IMG/VR virus record: IMGVR_UViG_3300030098_004404
Location: 74,543 to 138,542 of that record
From: a virus
Reading direction: 5' to 3' (one strand)
Length of the DNA: 64,000 bases
Made by a program: the position numbers and the translations under genes. How positions within the stretch are numbered: the first letter of the stretch is position 1; every line of letters starts with the position of its first letter. Under the pieces are notes generated by a model, which saw only the letters and a program-made list of their open reading frames with translations, was not told where the DNA came from and did not search any database. Positions 56,390 to 63,305 of the stretch are shown here, one piece after another.

Positions 56390-58307
56390 GAATAGTTCCT
56401 CCAATGTAGTTTGCGATCTTGGTTTGGTATTCCTTGTCGGTTGACTGCATCTCCCAGTCTGACAGGAATGTGAGCATCTCGTACTTGACGAAGAACTCGT
56501 CCATCATGTCCTGAATCATAGTGTCCTTCTCCATCTCGGCTATAGCCTCGACACGATCCTTGTTGATGTAAGATACCCAGTCAGCGATCTCGCTGTTGCT
56601 CTGTTGCTCTACAAGTGCCACCATGTCACTGATGTCGTCGTGCTGCATGTGTTCGTGCATCTTCTTGAACACATTGAACTGGCGAACATTATAGTCGTAG
56701 TACGTCTTGGGTGATCGTACAATTAGCTCACGCTTGACGTAATCTGCAAGGTCGATGAAGTTACCGTCCTTGAACTGCTTGGTCTTGAGGAACGCTGACT
56801 TCAGGGCAACAACTTTTGGTGCGTCGATACCACACTTCTCCAGACGACTCAATGCTCTCTTGACATCGCTGTTGCTGTAGTACACACCATCACCACCCAC
56901 TGGCTCCCAACGATTGATCTCGATGTACACTATCTCGTCGCCATCAATAGTTAGCTCGGCCTCGTCGAAGGAATCCTTGTTTGTGAAACCAGAGAAGTTG
57001 CGGTCAAATACGAATGTCTTGACTGTGCTACCCGCTTTGGCGTAACTTTGGCGTACAACTTTGGGCAAGTCCTCCAAGTCTAGCAATACGTCCTCGTCGA
57101 TCAGACACTCTTTGATCTGCTCGTCTGTCAGGATAACCATTGTTAGCTTGTTGAAGTCCTTGATGTACTCTCTGATACGAGTCTGCATACGGTCTTTGTG
57201 ACGGTAATACTTGATATTCTCGCCTACTGGTACACGCTTGGACGTGGCCTTGTCGGTGCTACGCCAGCTACGCTGGAAGTAGGTGAACTCTTTGCTTGTC
57301 TCTGGCAGGTCGTACTGCTCAAGGTCTGCTTTGACATGCCTACCGAGATTGCCTTGACGCAAACGGTTTGCAAGAACAGCCTGCTTGAATGGAGAGTCCA
57401 ACGCTGCGATTTGCTGACTCGCTTCGGTTGCTAATTTATCTTTTACTTGCTGGAACTTATCCTTGATGGCCTGCTTGGTCTTGTCGTCCATAGCAAGATT
57501 CTCACGGGCAGTATCAAAACTCAACTCGCCTAGATCGAACTTGAGATAACCTTTTGTGTTGAAGTCATCTAGCTCATCAGGAATCTTGTAGGCGATATTG
57601 CCCATAAGAGCATACATGCTACCCCAACTGGCGGTCAAACCAAAGTCCTCACCCTTGAACGCATAGTCGTCACGGGTTTCCTCGATGGTACGCACAACGC
57701 TTTTATCGTTGATGTTTGGTACAGTACCTTCCCAGAACCGGAACACGTTAGCCGCTTCTTCTGAGAACTCGTACACCTTGCCCTCTACAGATAGCGTGAC
57801 CTCCAGACCGTTTTTGCCGCCCCATCCACACTCTGTAAGCAGAGCAACCACTGGCTTGCGATCTTCGTCACGATAGCATGTGTAGGTGCGGCATGTTCCG
57901 TTGATATAACTTTTTACGGTAAAACTATCTGTCATAGAGTATGGCGACAGACTACCGATACCAAAGCAACCAATGACCTCGTTGCTGTCACGCTTGGTGC
58001 TGATACCAATACCAGCAAAGATGTTACGCACCTCGTCGTCTGTGAGTCCAGTACCGTAGTCACGAATAGAGAAGTATGGCTCTAACTGTGTTGGCAGATG
58101 AACGTCGAACGGAATGTCCGTAGTGCCAGCCATAACGTGACTGTCATGTGCGTTGCAAGAAAGCTCACGGATAATCGCTCGCTCTTTGTGAGAGTATACC
58201 TTGTCGGCAAACATATCTACGATAAACGCAATGTCGCCAATAGCAAAGTCAGATGTTTCAAAGTCGCCGTGTACTGCTACGTTCTGTTCTTCTGTGTAAA
58301 GTTTCAT
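56364..58307 (-). CDS. rIIA-like protein with GHKL ATPase domain
   Basis: 647 residues. GHKL motifs: REL-S-CNAHDSHVMAG (N-box), YFSIRDYGTGLTDDEV (G1 DxGxG), CFGIGSLSPYSM (G2/lid). Length and the N-terminal HATPase arrangement match rIIA of T4-like phages, and an rIIB-like gene lies 2.4 kb downstream. Presumed exclusion-resistance or early-function protein. GC-rich relative to mid-window genes. Own promoter at 58341-58368. Confidence 0.82.
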   Translation of the reverse strand: MKLYTEEQNVAVHGDFETSDFAIGDIAFIVDMFADKVYSHKERAIIRELSCNAHDSHVMAGTTDIPFDVHLPTQLEPYFSIRDYGTGLTDDEVRNIFAGIGISTKRDSNEVIGCFGIGSLSPYSMTDSFTVKSYINGTCRTYTCYRDEDRKPVVALLTECGWGGKNGLEVTLSVEGKVYEFSEEAANVFRFWEGTVPNINDKSVVRTIEETRDDYAFKGEDFGLTASWGSMYALMGNIAYKIPDELDDFNTKGYLKFDLGELSFDTARENLAMDDKTKQAIKDKFQQVKDKLATEASQQIAALDSPFKQAVLANRLRQGNLGRHVKADLEQYDLPETSKEFTYFQRSWRSTDKATSKRVPVGENIKYYRHKDRMQTRIREYIKDFNKLTMVILTDEQIKECLIDEDVLLDLEDLPKVVRQSYAKAGSTVKTFVFDRNFSGFTNKDSFDEAELTIDGDEIVYIEINRWEPVGGDGVYYSNSDVKRALSRLEKCGIDAPKVVALKSAFLKTKQFKDGNFIDLADYVKRELIVRSPKTYYDYNVRQFNVFKKMHEHMQHDDISDMVALVEQQSNSEIADWVSYINKDRVEAIAEMEKDTMIQDMMDEFFVKYEMLTFLSDWEMQSTDKEYQTKIANYIGGTIRENQEETN

Positions 58308-58340
58308 GTTCTAATCCTTGTGGTTGGTTGGTTAGTATGC

Positions 58341-58368
58341 CTCTATTATACCATAGGTATCGGCATTG
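58341..58368 (-). promoter_or_regulatory. rIIA-like gene promoter with CGATA spacer element
   Basis: TTGACA (58368-58363), 16-base spacer ATGCCGATACCTATGG, TATAAT (58346-58341). Confidence 0.85.
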
Positions 58369-58554
58369 TCAAGAGGTAACTTTAGATTTTTCTCTTTTTT
58401 TTCTTTCCCAATCTAAAGCCGCACATAAACACTGTATGATGTAATGTTCTGTGAATCCCGCTAATGGAACTGAATCTGGTGATGGATGGTCGTGTGTACC
58501 AAAACTGTTGATACATTTAGTTATGATTTCTTTTTGTTTCTCGCTGTAGTTCAT
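58369..58554 (-). CDS. Small hypothetical protein
   Basis: 61 residues from the ATG at 58554 (AGGAAC upstream). Helical N-terminus and basic C-terminus (ALDWERKKREKSKV). Ends just before the rIIA-like promoter. Function unknown. Confidence 0.5.
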   Translation of the reverse strand: MNYSEKQKEIITKCINSFGTHDHPSPDSVPLAGFTEHYIIQCLCAALDWERKKREKSKVTS

Positions 58555-58693
58555 CTTCAAGTTCCTGCACTTCCATTAACTGGTTAAACGCTTCAATTCT
58601 AGTTACTTCGTACAATTTTCCTTTGTGTTCGTACAAGTCTCCTTCCTTGTAGCCATCTTGTAAGTCAACGTAATAACTTCTAAACTTATTCAC
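58517..58693 (-). CDS. 58-residue hypothetical protein (GTG start)
   Basis: Starts VNKFRSYYVDLQDGYKEGDL; GAGGAAG upstream and TAGTG overlap with the preceding gene support the GTG. Charged helical end (EDELQRETKRNHN). Function unknown. Confidence 0.5.
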   Translation of the reverse strand: MNKFRSYYVDLQDGYKEGDLYEHKGKLYEVTRIEAFNQLMEVQELEDELQRETKRNHN

Positions 58694-58830
58694 TATTCTT
58701 CCTCAATTAGTAGTTCGATCTCACCTTTCTGCAACTGCTCGATGTACCAAGCGGTTGCCTGCTCACGGGCATCTTCTTCTGACTCTGCCTCAAACGCACA
58801 GCCTGATTCAATATACATGTAGTATGTCAT
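58693..58830 (-). CDS. 45-residue acidic hypothetical protein
   Basis: MTYYMYIESGCAFEAESEED..., a beta strand and a helix, small enough to be a host-interaction peptide. Stop overlaps the next GTG start. Function unknown. Confidence 0.5.
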   Translation of the reverse strand: MTYYMYIESGCAFEAESEEDAREQATAWYIEQLQKGEIELLIEEE

Positions 58831-59219
58831 GCTTCCACCTTGCAATCTTCTACGGCAAAACGCTCGATAGTCTCAGCCACAGGAATGTAATATAAAGACG
58901 ATACTAAATCATAGTTGTCTGTAGGAGAATCACCCCAACTCATGCCTCCGGTATAAAGAAACCTCATTCGTTCACCCTTTTCATTATATTCCCAGTCTGT
59001 GCCACAGTCTCTAGGTTCGCCCAAGTTCATTACCTGTTCGATTGTATCGAGACACGCTTCCTGAATTTCAGTATCGCTCTCGTCGTCCCAGAACAATTCA
59101 TCACGAAGATTCTCGTAATCTTGCGGAGTAAGGTTGGACAGTTCTTCTGTAAGAACCTTCTTGCGATCTTCTGTCATTCTGAATACTGGAGTCTTAGCCA
59201 GTGTAAAATCTGCACCCAT
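58827..59219 (-). CDS. Acidic hypothetical protein
   Basis: 130 residues from the ATG at 59219 (GGAG upstream). Acidic with TYR/Trp-rich middle (DWEYNEKGERMRFLYTGGM). No recognised motif. Own promoter at 59262-59289. Confidence 0.55.
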   Translation of the reverse strand: MGADFTLAKTPVFRMTEDRKKVLTEELSNLTPQDYENLRDELFWDDESDTEIQEACLDTIEQVMNLGEPRDCGTDWEYNEKGERMRFLYTGGMSWGDSPTDNYDLVSSLYYIPVAETIERFAVEDCKVEA

Positions 59220-59261
59220 TGTAATGCTCTCCAAAGGTTAAAAGTGTCGGTTACACTATCA

Positions 59262-59289
59262 ATTATACTATAGGTATCGTCACTGTCAA
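59262..59289 (-). promoter_or_regulatory. Promoter with CGATA spacer element
   Basis: TTGACA (59289-59284), 16-base spacer GTGACGATACCTATAG, TATAAT (59267-59262). Confidence 0.85.
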
Positions 59290-59307
59290 GTGGTTACTTT
59301 AGTTTTT

Positions 59308-59493
59308 TTAGAAAAATTTGACCTTTTCTTTTTCTAGAAGGTATCTCTTTGTTATGGATGCCATGTCGTTCATGGTAAACTTAACAGCAAGTTGTTTTAC
59401 CGATTGTGTTTCTTCTTCGGTTTCCAGTTCAGATTTAGCCCACTCTAAGTTTTTGCTATAAAGTTTTCTTACGCTTTTCTTGTTAATTTCCAT
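59308..59493 (-). CDS. Small hypothetical protein
   Basis: 61 residues, helical and charged (KSVRKLYSKNLEWAKSELET). Overlaps the 59469 gene. Function unknown. Confidence 0.5.
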   Translation of the reverse strand: MEINKKSVRKLYSKNLEWAKSELETEEETQSVKQLAVKFTMNDMASITKRYLLEKEKVKFF

Positions 59494-59597
59494 GATCTTC
59501 GTACCAATTCGTAAAGTCCAACAAAATATAGAGACAAAGTAAGGTTAGGTTGAATAGTCAAGCATATTGCCAAGAAAGATATATCCGTTCTACTCAT
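59469..59597 (-). CDS. 42-residue membrane protein
   Basis: MSRTDISFLAICLTIQPNLT, a hydrophobic stretch (residues 6-30) and a basic tail (RRSWKLTRKA). Overlaps both neighbours. Function unknown. Confidence 0.45.
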   Translation of the reverse strand: MSRTDISFLAICLTIQPNLTLSLYFVGLYELVRRSWKLTRKA

Positions 59598-59778
59598 CTT
59601 TGTTGTCATGTCTTATCTGCACCAGAAAAACAGCAAGAGATTTAAGCATGTCGGAATATTCTTTGTCTGTCCATCCCATCATTTTTTTATTTATGTCATA
59701 GAGGGTTGTACCCTCTGCTCTGTCTAGCATATCGAGTGCTATTTCAAGATGCCTTATGAATTCACTCTTGTCTGGCAT
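59590..59778 (-). CDS. Small hypothetical protein
   Basis: 62 residues: helical with MLDRAEGTTLYDINKKMMGW and LAVFLVQIRHDNK. Function unknown. Confidence 0.5.
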   Translation of the reverse strand: MPDKSEFIRHLEIALDMLDRAEGTTLYDINKKMMGWTDKEYSDMLKSLAVFLVQIRHDNKDE

Positions 59779-59929
59779 GTGTTAGTTCCTTTAACTTTGA
59801 TATTAAACCCTTGAGCGTAGCGGAGATTTTTTCATGCTCTTGAACGCTCCAAGAATCTTCTAATGCCTTTTCGTAATACCTAATTGCCAAATCAACCTGT
59901 TCTATTTCGTATTCTCTGGTAATTTGCAT
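59762..59929 (-). CDS. 55-residue hypothetical protein
   Basis: MQITREYEIEQVDLAIRYYE, helical throughout with a Leu/Lys repeat (LKGLISKLKELT). GGAGCAAG before the ATG. Downstream of the promoter at 59966-59993. Function unknown. Confidence 0.5.
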   Translation of the reverse strand: MQITREYEIEQVDLAIRYYEKALEDSWSVQEHEKISATLKGLISKLKELTHARQE

Positions 59930-59965
59930 AATCTTGCTCCGTTTTCGAGTAAAGGTTACTGTGGT

Positions 59966-59993
59966 ATTATATACTATATTTCGTCTATGTCAA
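59966..59993 (-). promoter_or_regulatory. Sigma-70-type promoter with variant spacer element
   Basis: TTGACA (59993-59988), 16-base spacer TAGACGAAATATAGTA (CGAAA instead of CGATA), TATAAT (59971-59966). Confidence 0.72.
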
Positions 59994-60002
59994 TCCCAAA
60001 CT

Positions 60003-60401
60003 TTACAAATTTTTTATCTTTTCTATGAGTTTTTCCTCTGGGACTAAGCCGGTCGTTCTCTCCTTCTCCTTGTCTCCATTTAAGAATATAATTGTAGGTA
60101 TTAGTTTGATCTTATGCTTCGACGCTTCTTTCTTGTCTTTGTCTACGTCATACATAATGAAGTCAACTTTATCTAGTTCTTTTTTAACATTCTCTTTTTT
60201 TAGAACCTGTTTCATCAGTCTACAGGGAGAACACCAAGTCGCCCCAAAATATAAGACTCTTTTATTGTTGTCCTGCTCGTCAGAAACAAACACGCTTTCC
60301 GGCTCAATAAAGTTTCGATCATCAATTTTCTTTTGCGGATATGAGGCTACCAGAAATGGCACTATAAAGAACAGCATACAAATGATTGCTACGTTTCTCA
60401 T
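60003..60401 (-). CDS. Exported thioredoxin-like protein
   Basis: 132 residues. Signal peptide/anchor MRNVAIICMLFFIVPFLVAS; VLYFGATWCSPCRLMKQ holds the CxxC redox pair; IKLIPTIIFLNG is the cis-Pro loop. Would catalyse disulfide exchange outside the cytoplasm, perhaps on the Cys-rich exported proteins of this phage. A TGCGTATG element lies upstream. Confidence 0.85.
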   Translation of the reverse strand: MRNVAIICMLFFIVPFLVASYPQKKIDDRNFIEPESVFVSDEQDNNKRVLYFGATWCSPCRLMKQVLKKENVKKELDKVDFIMYDVDKDKKEASKHKIKLIPTIIFLNGDKEKERTTGLVPEEKLIEKIKNL

Positions 60402-60450
60402 TTTAGTTTCCTTGTTAATGTTATCTTTCTGGTATTACATACGCATTTAT
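60402..60450 (-). promoter_or_regulatory. Variant TGCGTATG late-type element before thioredoxin gene
   Basis: Minus strand AAATGCGTATGTAATACC at about 60450-60433; octamer TGCGTATG at 60446-60439, last base differing from the TGCGTATA consensus. Confidence 0.45.
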
Positions 60451-60654
60451 CTAATCGTCATAATGATTTGTTTTGCCGTTATTGCCCCCGAAGTTCCAGT
60501 TAAGTCTTGTTGATCTCCAAATCCATAGCTCATAACACTTTGCACACTTGATTATGTTGCCTCTATTGGTTGGTATCTTATAAAAATCCTTAGTTTCTTC
60601 GTTACAGTCTATGCAGATTTCCTTTTTCTTTTGTTTTTTATTTTTTTTGCTCAT
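60451..60654 (-). CDS. Zinc-binding-type small protein
   Basis: 67 residues from the ATG at 60654; an in-frame extension to 60738 has weaker start signals. A Lys-rich start (KKNKKQKKKEICIDCNEE) leads to two CxxC pairs (CIDC, CAKC), and NGKTNHYDD ends it. HNH- or ribbon-like in layout, without HNH residues. Function unknown. Confidence 0.5.
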   Translation of the reverse strand: MSKKNKKQKKKEICIDCNEETKDFYKIPTNRGNIIKCAKCYELWIWRSTRLNWNFGGNNGKTNHYDD

Positions 60655-60805
60655 AAAGTTATTTTTTTCTCCAGAGTGTTCCGATTCCGTTCCTTTTTCA
60701 TCATACATAATCGACAGTAAAAAGCCAGAAAAACACACAGTATATTGAGGTTCTTGCTAGGTATAAATACATAATAAAGTCATAACATAAAATTGTGAAA
60801 AGGAC

Positions 60806-60833
60806 TTGACATACAGCTAAAATACAGTATAAT
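60806..60833 (+). promoter_or_regulatory. Sigma-70-type promoter of the plus-strand operon
   Basis: TTGACA, 16-base spacer TACAGCTAAAATACAG, TATAAT. The only clear plus-strand promoter of this class; spacer lacks CGATA. Confidence 0.8.
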
Positions 60834-61140
60834 ATATTAAAGAACACACACACGATATACCAATAGTACATATAGACAAATACATACATAAACATAAGGA
60901 GGGCATGGGGTTACGTCAATAGAAAAAATATGGATTTAACCTCCTCTACCCGCAATAAGTAATTGTCTGGGTTTATTTCCCAAGAAGTTGCCTCCAAAAG
61001 TTACTAAATTGGGACAAAAAGCCACAAAGTTGAAATTTTGTTGACCCATTTGCTCCATTTTAATACGAATATAAGGTGTATATTCTCTCGTAAAGGCTCT
61101 TTTACATCTATAAAGTAACAATGTTATTTAATTACTCTAT

Positions 61141-61157
61141 GGCCTTACGGCCTTTTT
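61141..61157 (+). terminator. Weak hairpin-U-tract upstream of the plus-strand operon (possible attenuator)
   Basis: GGCC-TTAC-GGCC followed by TTTTT, 60 bases upstream of the first plus-strand start codon. A 4-bp stem would give partial termination at best. Confidence 0.4.
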
Positions 61158-61215
61158 AGCAGAGATATTAAGAAAGGTTTGAATAGGACAACTCTAACCC
61201 TATATGGAGGAAACA

Positions 61216-61572
61216 ATGAATGTCCAAATAGACCGAAGCATCTTTAGTGATAAGTTAGAACGTAGATTTGGTGGCAAACGAGCATATGCTGACCAGTCAT
61301 TTGATCTCCTCGATGAGGTTTATGACAAAGCCCAAGAATGGTTTGATGACGAACTACAACATCATCCCAAAGACAAAGACAGCCCACGAGACTTACGAAT
61401 TTCCCTCAAAAGGTATATCTGCAATAATATAGATTTGAGTGACAGTAAGAGATCGTTTTTCGTTGGAAGTCATATATGGGTATGGATAGCAACACAACTA
61501 ATTACCTATATTGTAAAATTACTGATCGAACATCACTGGGAAGAAATATATAGTTCTGTAAAGAAGAAATAA
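61216..61572 (+). CDS. Small amphipathic/membrane-associated protein
   Basis: 118 residues from the ATG at 61216 (GGAGGAAAC upstream; four codons earlier an ATG has no site). A charged first 80 residues (KLERRFGGKRAYADQSFDLL) precede a hydrophobic helix (HIWVWIATQLITYIVKLLI). First gene of the plus-strand operon. Function unknown. Confidence 0.55.
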   Translation: MNVQIDRSIFSDKLERRFGGKRAYADQSFDLLDEVYDKAQEWFDDELQHHPKDKDSPRDLRISLKRYICNNIDLSDSKRSFFVGSHIWVWIATQLITYIVKLLIEHHWEEIYSSVKKK

Positions 61573-61623
61573 ATTTGCGTATAATCTTTCGTAGCGGCAT
61601 ACCAACCACGAAAGGTCAATACG
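61573..61623 (+). promoter_or_regulatory. TGCGTATA late-type element on the plus strand
   Basis: AATTTGCGTATAATC with the octamer at 61576-61583, just after the TAA of the first operon gene and about 40 bases before the serine protease. Same geometry as the minus-strand copies. Confidence 0.6.
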
Positions 61624-62307
61624 ATGAGACTGTTCTTAATTTTAGCGTTTCTATTTTTACCAATAGAATTATATGCACAAGAATGGGAAGAATCAAAAGA
61701 ATCATATGAGTCTAGTATTGTTCAATTAGAATACTCTAGGGGGACATCTATAAGTAGAGGCACTGGTTCTGTTGTTAAGTTCATAAAGGATAGTGAGAGA
61801 TTTCCTGATTACTATATTGGGATTGTATTAACTGCCTCTCATGTAGTCCCCGATGAAGATTCCCTAGCAACTATAACTTTTAGTACGGGAAAGAAAACAC
61901 AAAAGAATAGCGTAATAGTTAAGTTCCCATACGAAAAAGATATGAATGGTGATCTTGCATTAATAAAAGCGTTGATACCAGATGAGGTTGAACCTTTAGG
62001 TGTGACTGAAGTAGTTCCTCCTATGGGCAGCAATGTTGATCTTGGTGGATTCGGAACAGGATCGTATCGTGGCTGGACTGCAAAGTTCGCTGGCAGAAAG
62101 TTATCCGATGATGGGATTATAGTTTTGTCTTGGGGCATACAGGGAGATAGTGGCGGGCCAATTATTTATAACGGAAAGATAATAGGAGTTATATGTAGGG
62201 GTTCGGGATTAAGCAGGTACAAAGATACATCTAGAATAATAATAGCCCCAATACATGGCAGTAGCGTCAAGAGGGTAATCAACTTTATAAAATTATATTC
62301 TAGTTAA
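61624..62307 (+). CDS. Secreted trypsin-like serine protease
   Basis: 227 residues. Signal peptide MRLFLILAFLFLPIELYA. Catalytic His in LTASHVVPD (about 78-86), Asp in MNGDLALIKAL, Ser in IQGDSGGPI near residue 178. No PDZ domain, unlike HtrA/DegP. Could degrade surface proteins or help lysis. Overlaps the next gene's start region closely. Confidence 0.85.
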   Translation: MRLFLILAFLFLPIELYAQEWEESKESYESSIVQLEYSRGTSISRGTGSVVKFIKDSERFPDYYIGIVLTASHVVPDEDSLATITFSTGKKTQKNSVIVKFPYEKDMNGDLALIKALIPDEVEPLGVTEVVPPMGSNVDLGGFGTGSYRGWTAKFAGRKLSDDGIIVLSWGIQGDSGGPIIYNGKIIGVICRGSGLSRYKDTSRIIIAPIHGSSVKRVINFIKLYSS

Positions 62308-62628
62308 ATGTTTAAAGCAAAATTCAACGCCCCCATTATATTTGGGCTTCTATGGGTAATCATGGTAAGCATGTTGGATCATTACTATACCATAAAGCTA
62401 GAGGAAACAATTCTAGACTATGAACAGAATCCAATCGGCACGTTCCTGATTAAACTTGACTCTGGTTCCGTCGCTTTGTTCATGACGCTCAAGATGATTT
62501 GCTTGTGGCTCTTAGTCATTGCTATTCTAATACTATACAACATAAAGAAGCTCTACGCTTATATCTCTTTAATCTCTTTATGTATAGCCCAACTACTTCT
62601 TCTTATATATTTCATCTGGGGAGTATAA
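62308..62628 (+). CDS. Three-helix membrane protein
   Basis: 106 residues. Membrane helices at about 9-25, 53-80 and 82-104 (FGLLWVIMVSMLD, ALFMTLKMICLWLLVIAIL, LIYFIWGV). The start follows the protease stop directly (TAAATG), so it is coupled. Function unknown; a DUF5658-like fold is possible. Confidence 0.55.
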   Translation: MFKAKFNAPIIFGLLWVIMVSMLDHYYTIKLEETILDYEQNPIGTFLIKLDSGSVALFMTLKMICLWLLVIAILILYNIKKLYAYISLISLCIAQLLLLIYFIWGV

Positions 62629-62638
62629 ATCAGTATTT

Positions 62639-62891
62639 TGGCTGACTCCCATCAATGGCCGCAATCAGATAGTTTTAGACTAGACAAATGTAAAAATGGC
62701 TGACTGGTGCTATATAGCTGCGACTCTAGTTAGATGAGATACGACAGTTTCAAAAAGTTGCTGGATCCGCTGACTGGCTGGTAGGGTGGCGACTCTGTTT
62801 GGTAGGGGTTCGACAGAGGTGTGAAAGTGGCTGACTGGTGGTATCTGTGGCGACTCAGTATAGATGAGATGAGACAATGTAGAGAAGATCC
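62639..62891. repeat. Four degenerate tandem units, about 60 bases each
   Basis: Units begin near 62640, 62698, 62768 and 62829. Shared core: GGCTGACTGGTG...TAT...GCGACTC...AGATGAGAT..GACA, then A-rich spacer. Units 2 and 4 agree best (GATGAGAT and GACAATG/GACAGTT). No ORF is preserved across them. They lie downstream of a minus-strand promoter, so would form a repeat-containing RNA antisense to the end of the plus operon. Confidence 0.65.
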
Positions 62892-62964
62892 TTCCAATGG
62901 GTGGCATGGGTGAAGTAGTCCTAACCCCCCAACAAGACTAGTTGACACGTTTGGTCATAGTACC

Positions 62965-62992
62965 ATTATACCATAGTATCGACATAAGTCAA
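62965..62992 (-). promoter_or_regulatory. Minus-strand promoter facing the repeat region, CGATA spacer element
   Basis: TTGACT (62992-62987), 16-base spacer TATGTCGATACTATGG, TATAAT (62970-62965). No coding sequence follows until the converging plus-strand genes. Confidence 0.78.
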
Positions 62993-63143
62993 TAGGAACT
63001 TTAACGTAAACCCTTACTATATAAGTACTTACAGCAAAAAGATAAACAATACGAAATACGCTTGCATTGTAGAGTTTGGCACAAGTGTTGCTGCCCCGGT
63101 TTTCGTAAGTCCTTTGATACCAAGCACTTACGTCAAAACTTTC
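62993..63143. other. Noncoding stretch
   Basis: About 150 bases between the repeat-facing promoter and the 63144 ORF. AT-rich with no ORF or clear hairpin seen; part of the 62,629-63,305 region that otherwise holds the repeats, a promoter, a 27-codon ORF and a terminator. Confidence 0.5.
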
Positions 63144-63227
63144 CTAGCGTCGTTTAATCAGTTCCGTTACGATACCAAGTGTCAAGACAGAAAAAAATAA
63201 AATTAAAATAAATTTTCCGATGTTCAT
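63144..63227 (-). CDS. 27-residue hydrophobic peptide (possible)
   Basis: MNIGKFILILFFSVLTLGIV ending TELIKRR: one membrane helix with a basic end. AGGGGTGTGG lies before the ATG. It follows the DUF932 terminator, so expression would need readthrough or its own promoter; low confidence. Confidence 0.35.
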   Translation of the reverse strand: MNIGKFILILFFSVLTLGIVTELIKRR

Positions 63228-63240
63228 TCCACACCCCTAG

Positions 63241-63286
63241 AAAAAAACCGCTACCGGTCAGGACAACGAGTCCCAACCGGCAACGG
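63241..63286 (-). terminator. Strong rho-independent terminator of the DUF932 gene
   Basis: CCGTTGCCGGT pairs with ACCGGTAGCGG (11 bp, two G.U) around an inner GGAC/GTCC hairpin, followed by TTTTTTT. Positions 63286-63241 on the minus strand. Confidence 0.88.
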
Positions 63287-63305
63287 CACACGAAAGGGGT
63301 ACAGA

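Larger units (their letters stand above)
60655..61215 (+). promoter_or_regulatory. Divergent intergenic region: plus-strand promoter, mini-ORF leader and hairpin
   Basis: The 560 bases hold no gene over 60 codons that I accept. A plus-strand promoter TTGACA (60806-60811), 16 bases, TATAAT (60828-60833) is followed by AAGGAGGGC and a five-codon ORF (60905-60922, MGLRQ). AGGAGG (60897-60902) can pair with CCTCCT (60940-60945). A short hairpin GGCC-TTAC-GGCC plus TTTTT lies at 61141-61157, before AGGAGGAAAC and the first plus-strand gene. Confidence 0.6.

Noticed and set aside
60936-61121. 61-codon open frame on the minus strand
   Set aside because: No ribosome site, overlaps the plus-strand leader, and composition is not protein-like compared with neighbours.
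62639-62891. CRISPR array
   Set aside because: Units are degenerate, tandem without unique spacers of equal length, and no cas genes are present; the Cas4-like nuclease at 1618 fits phage recombination exonucleases.
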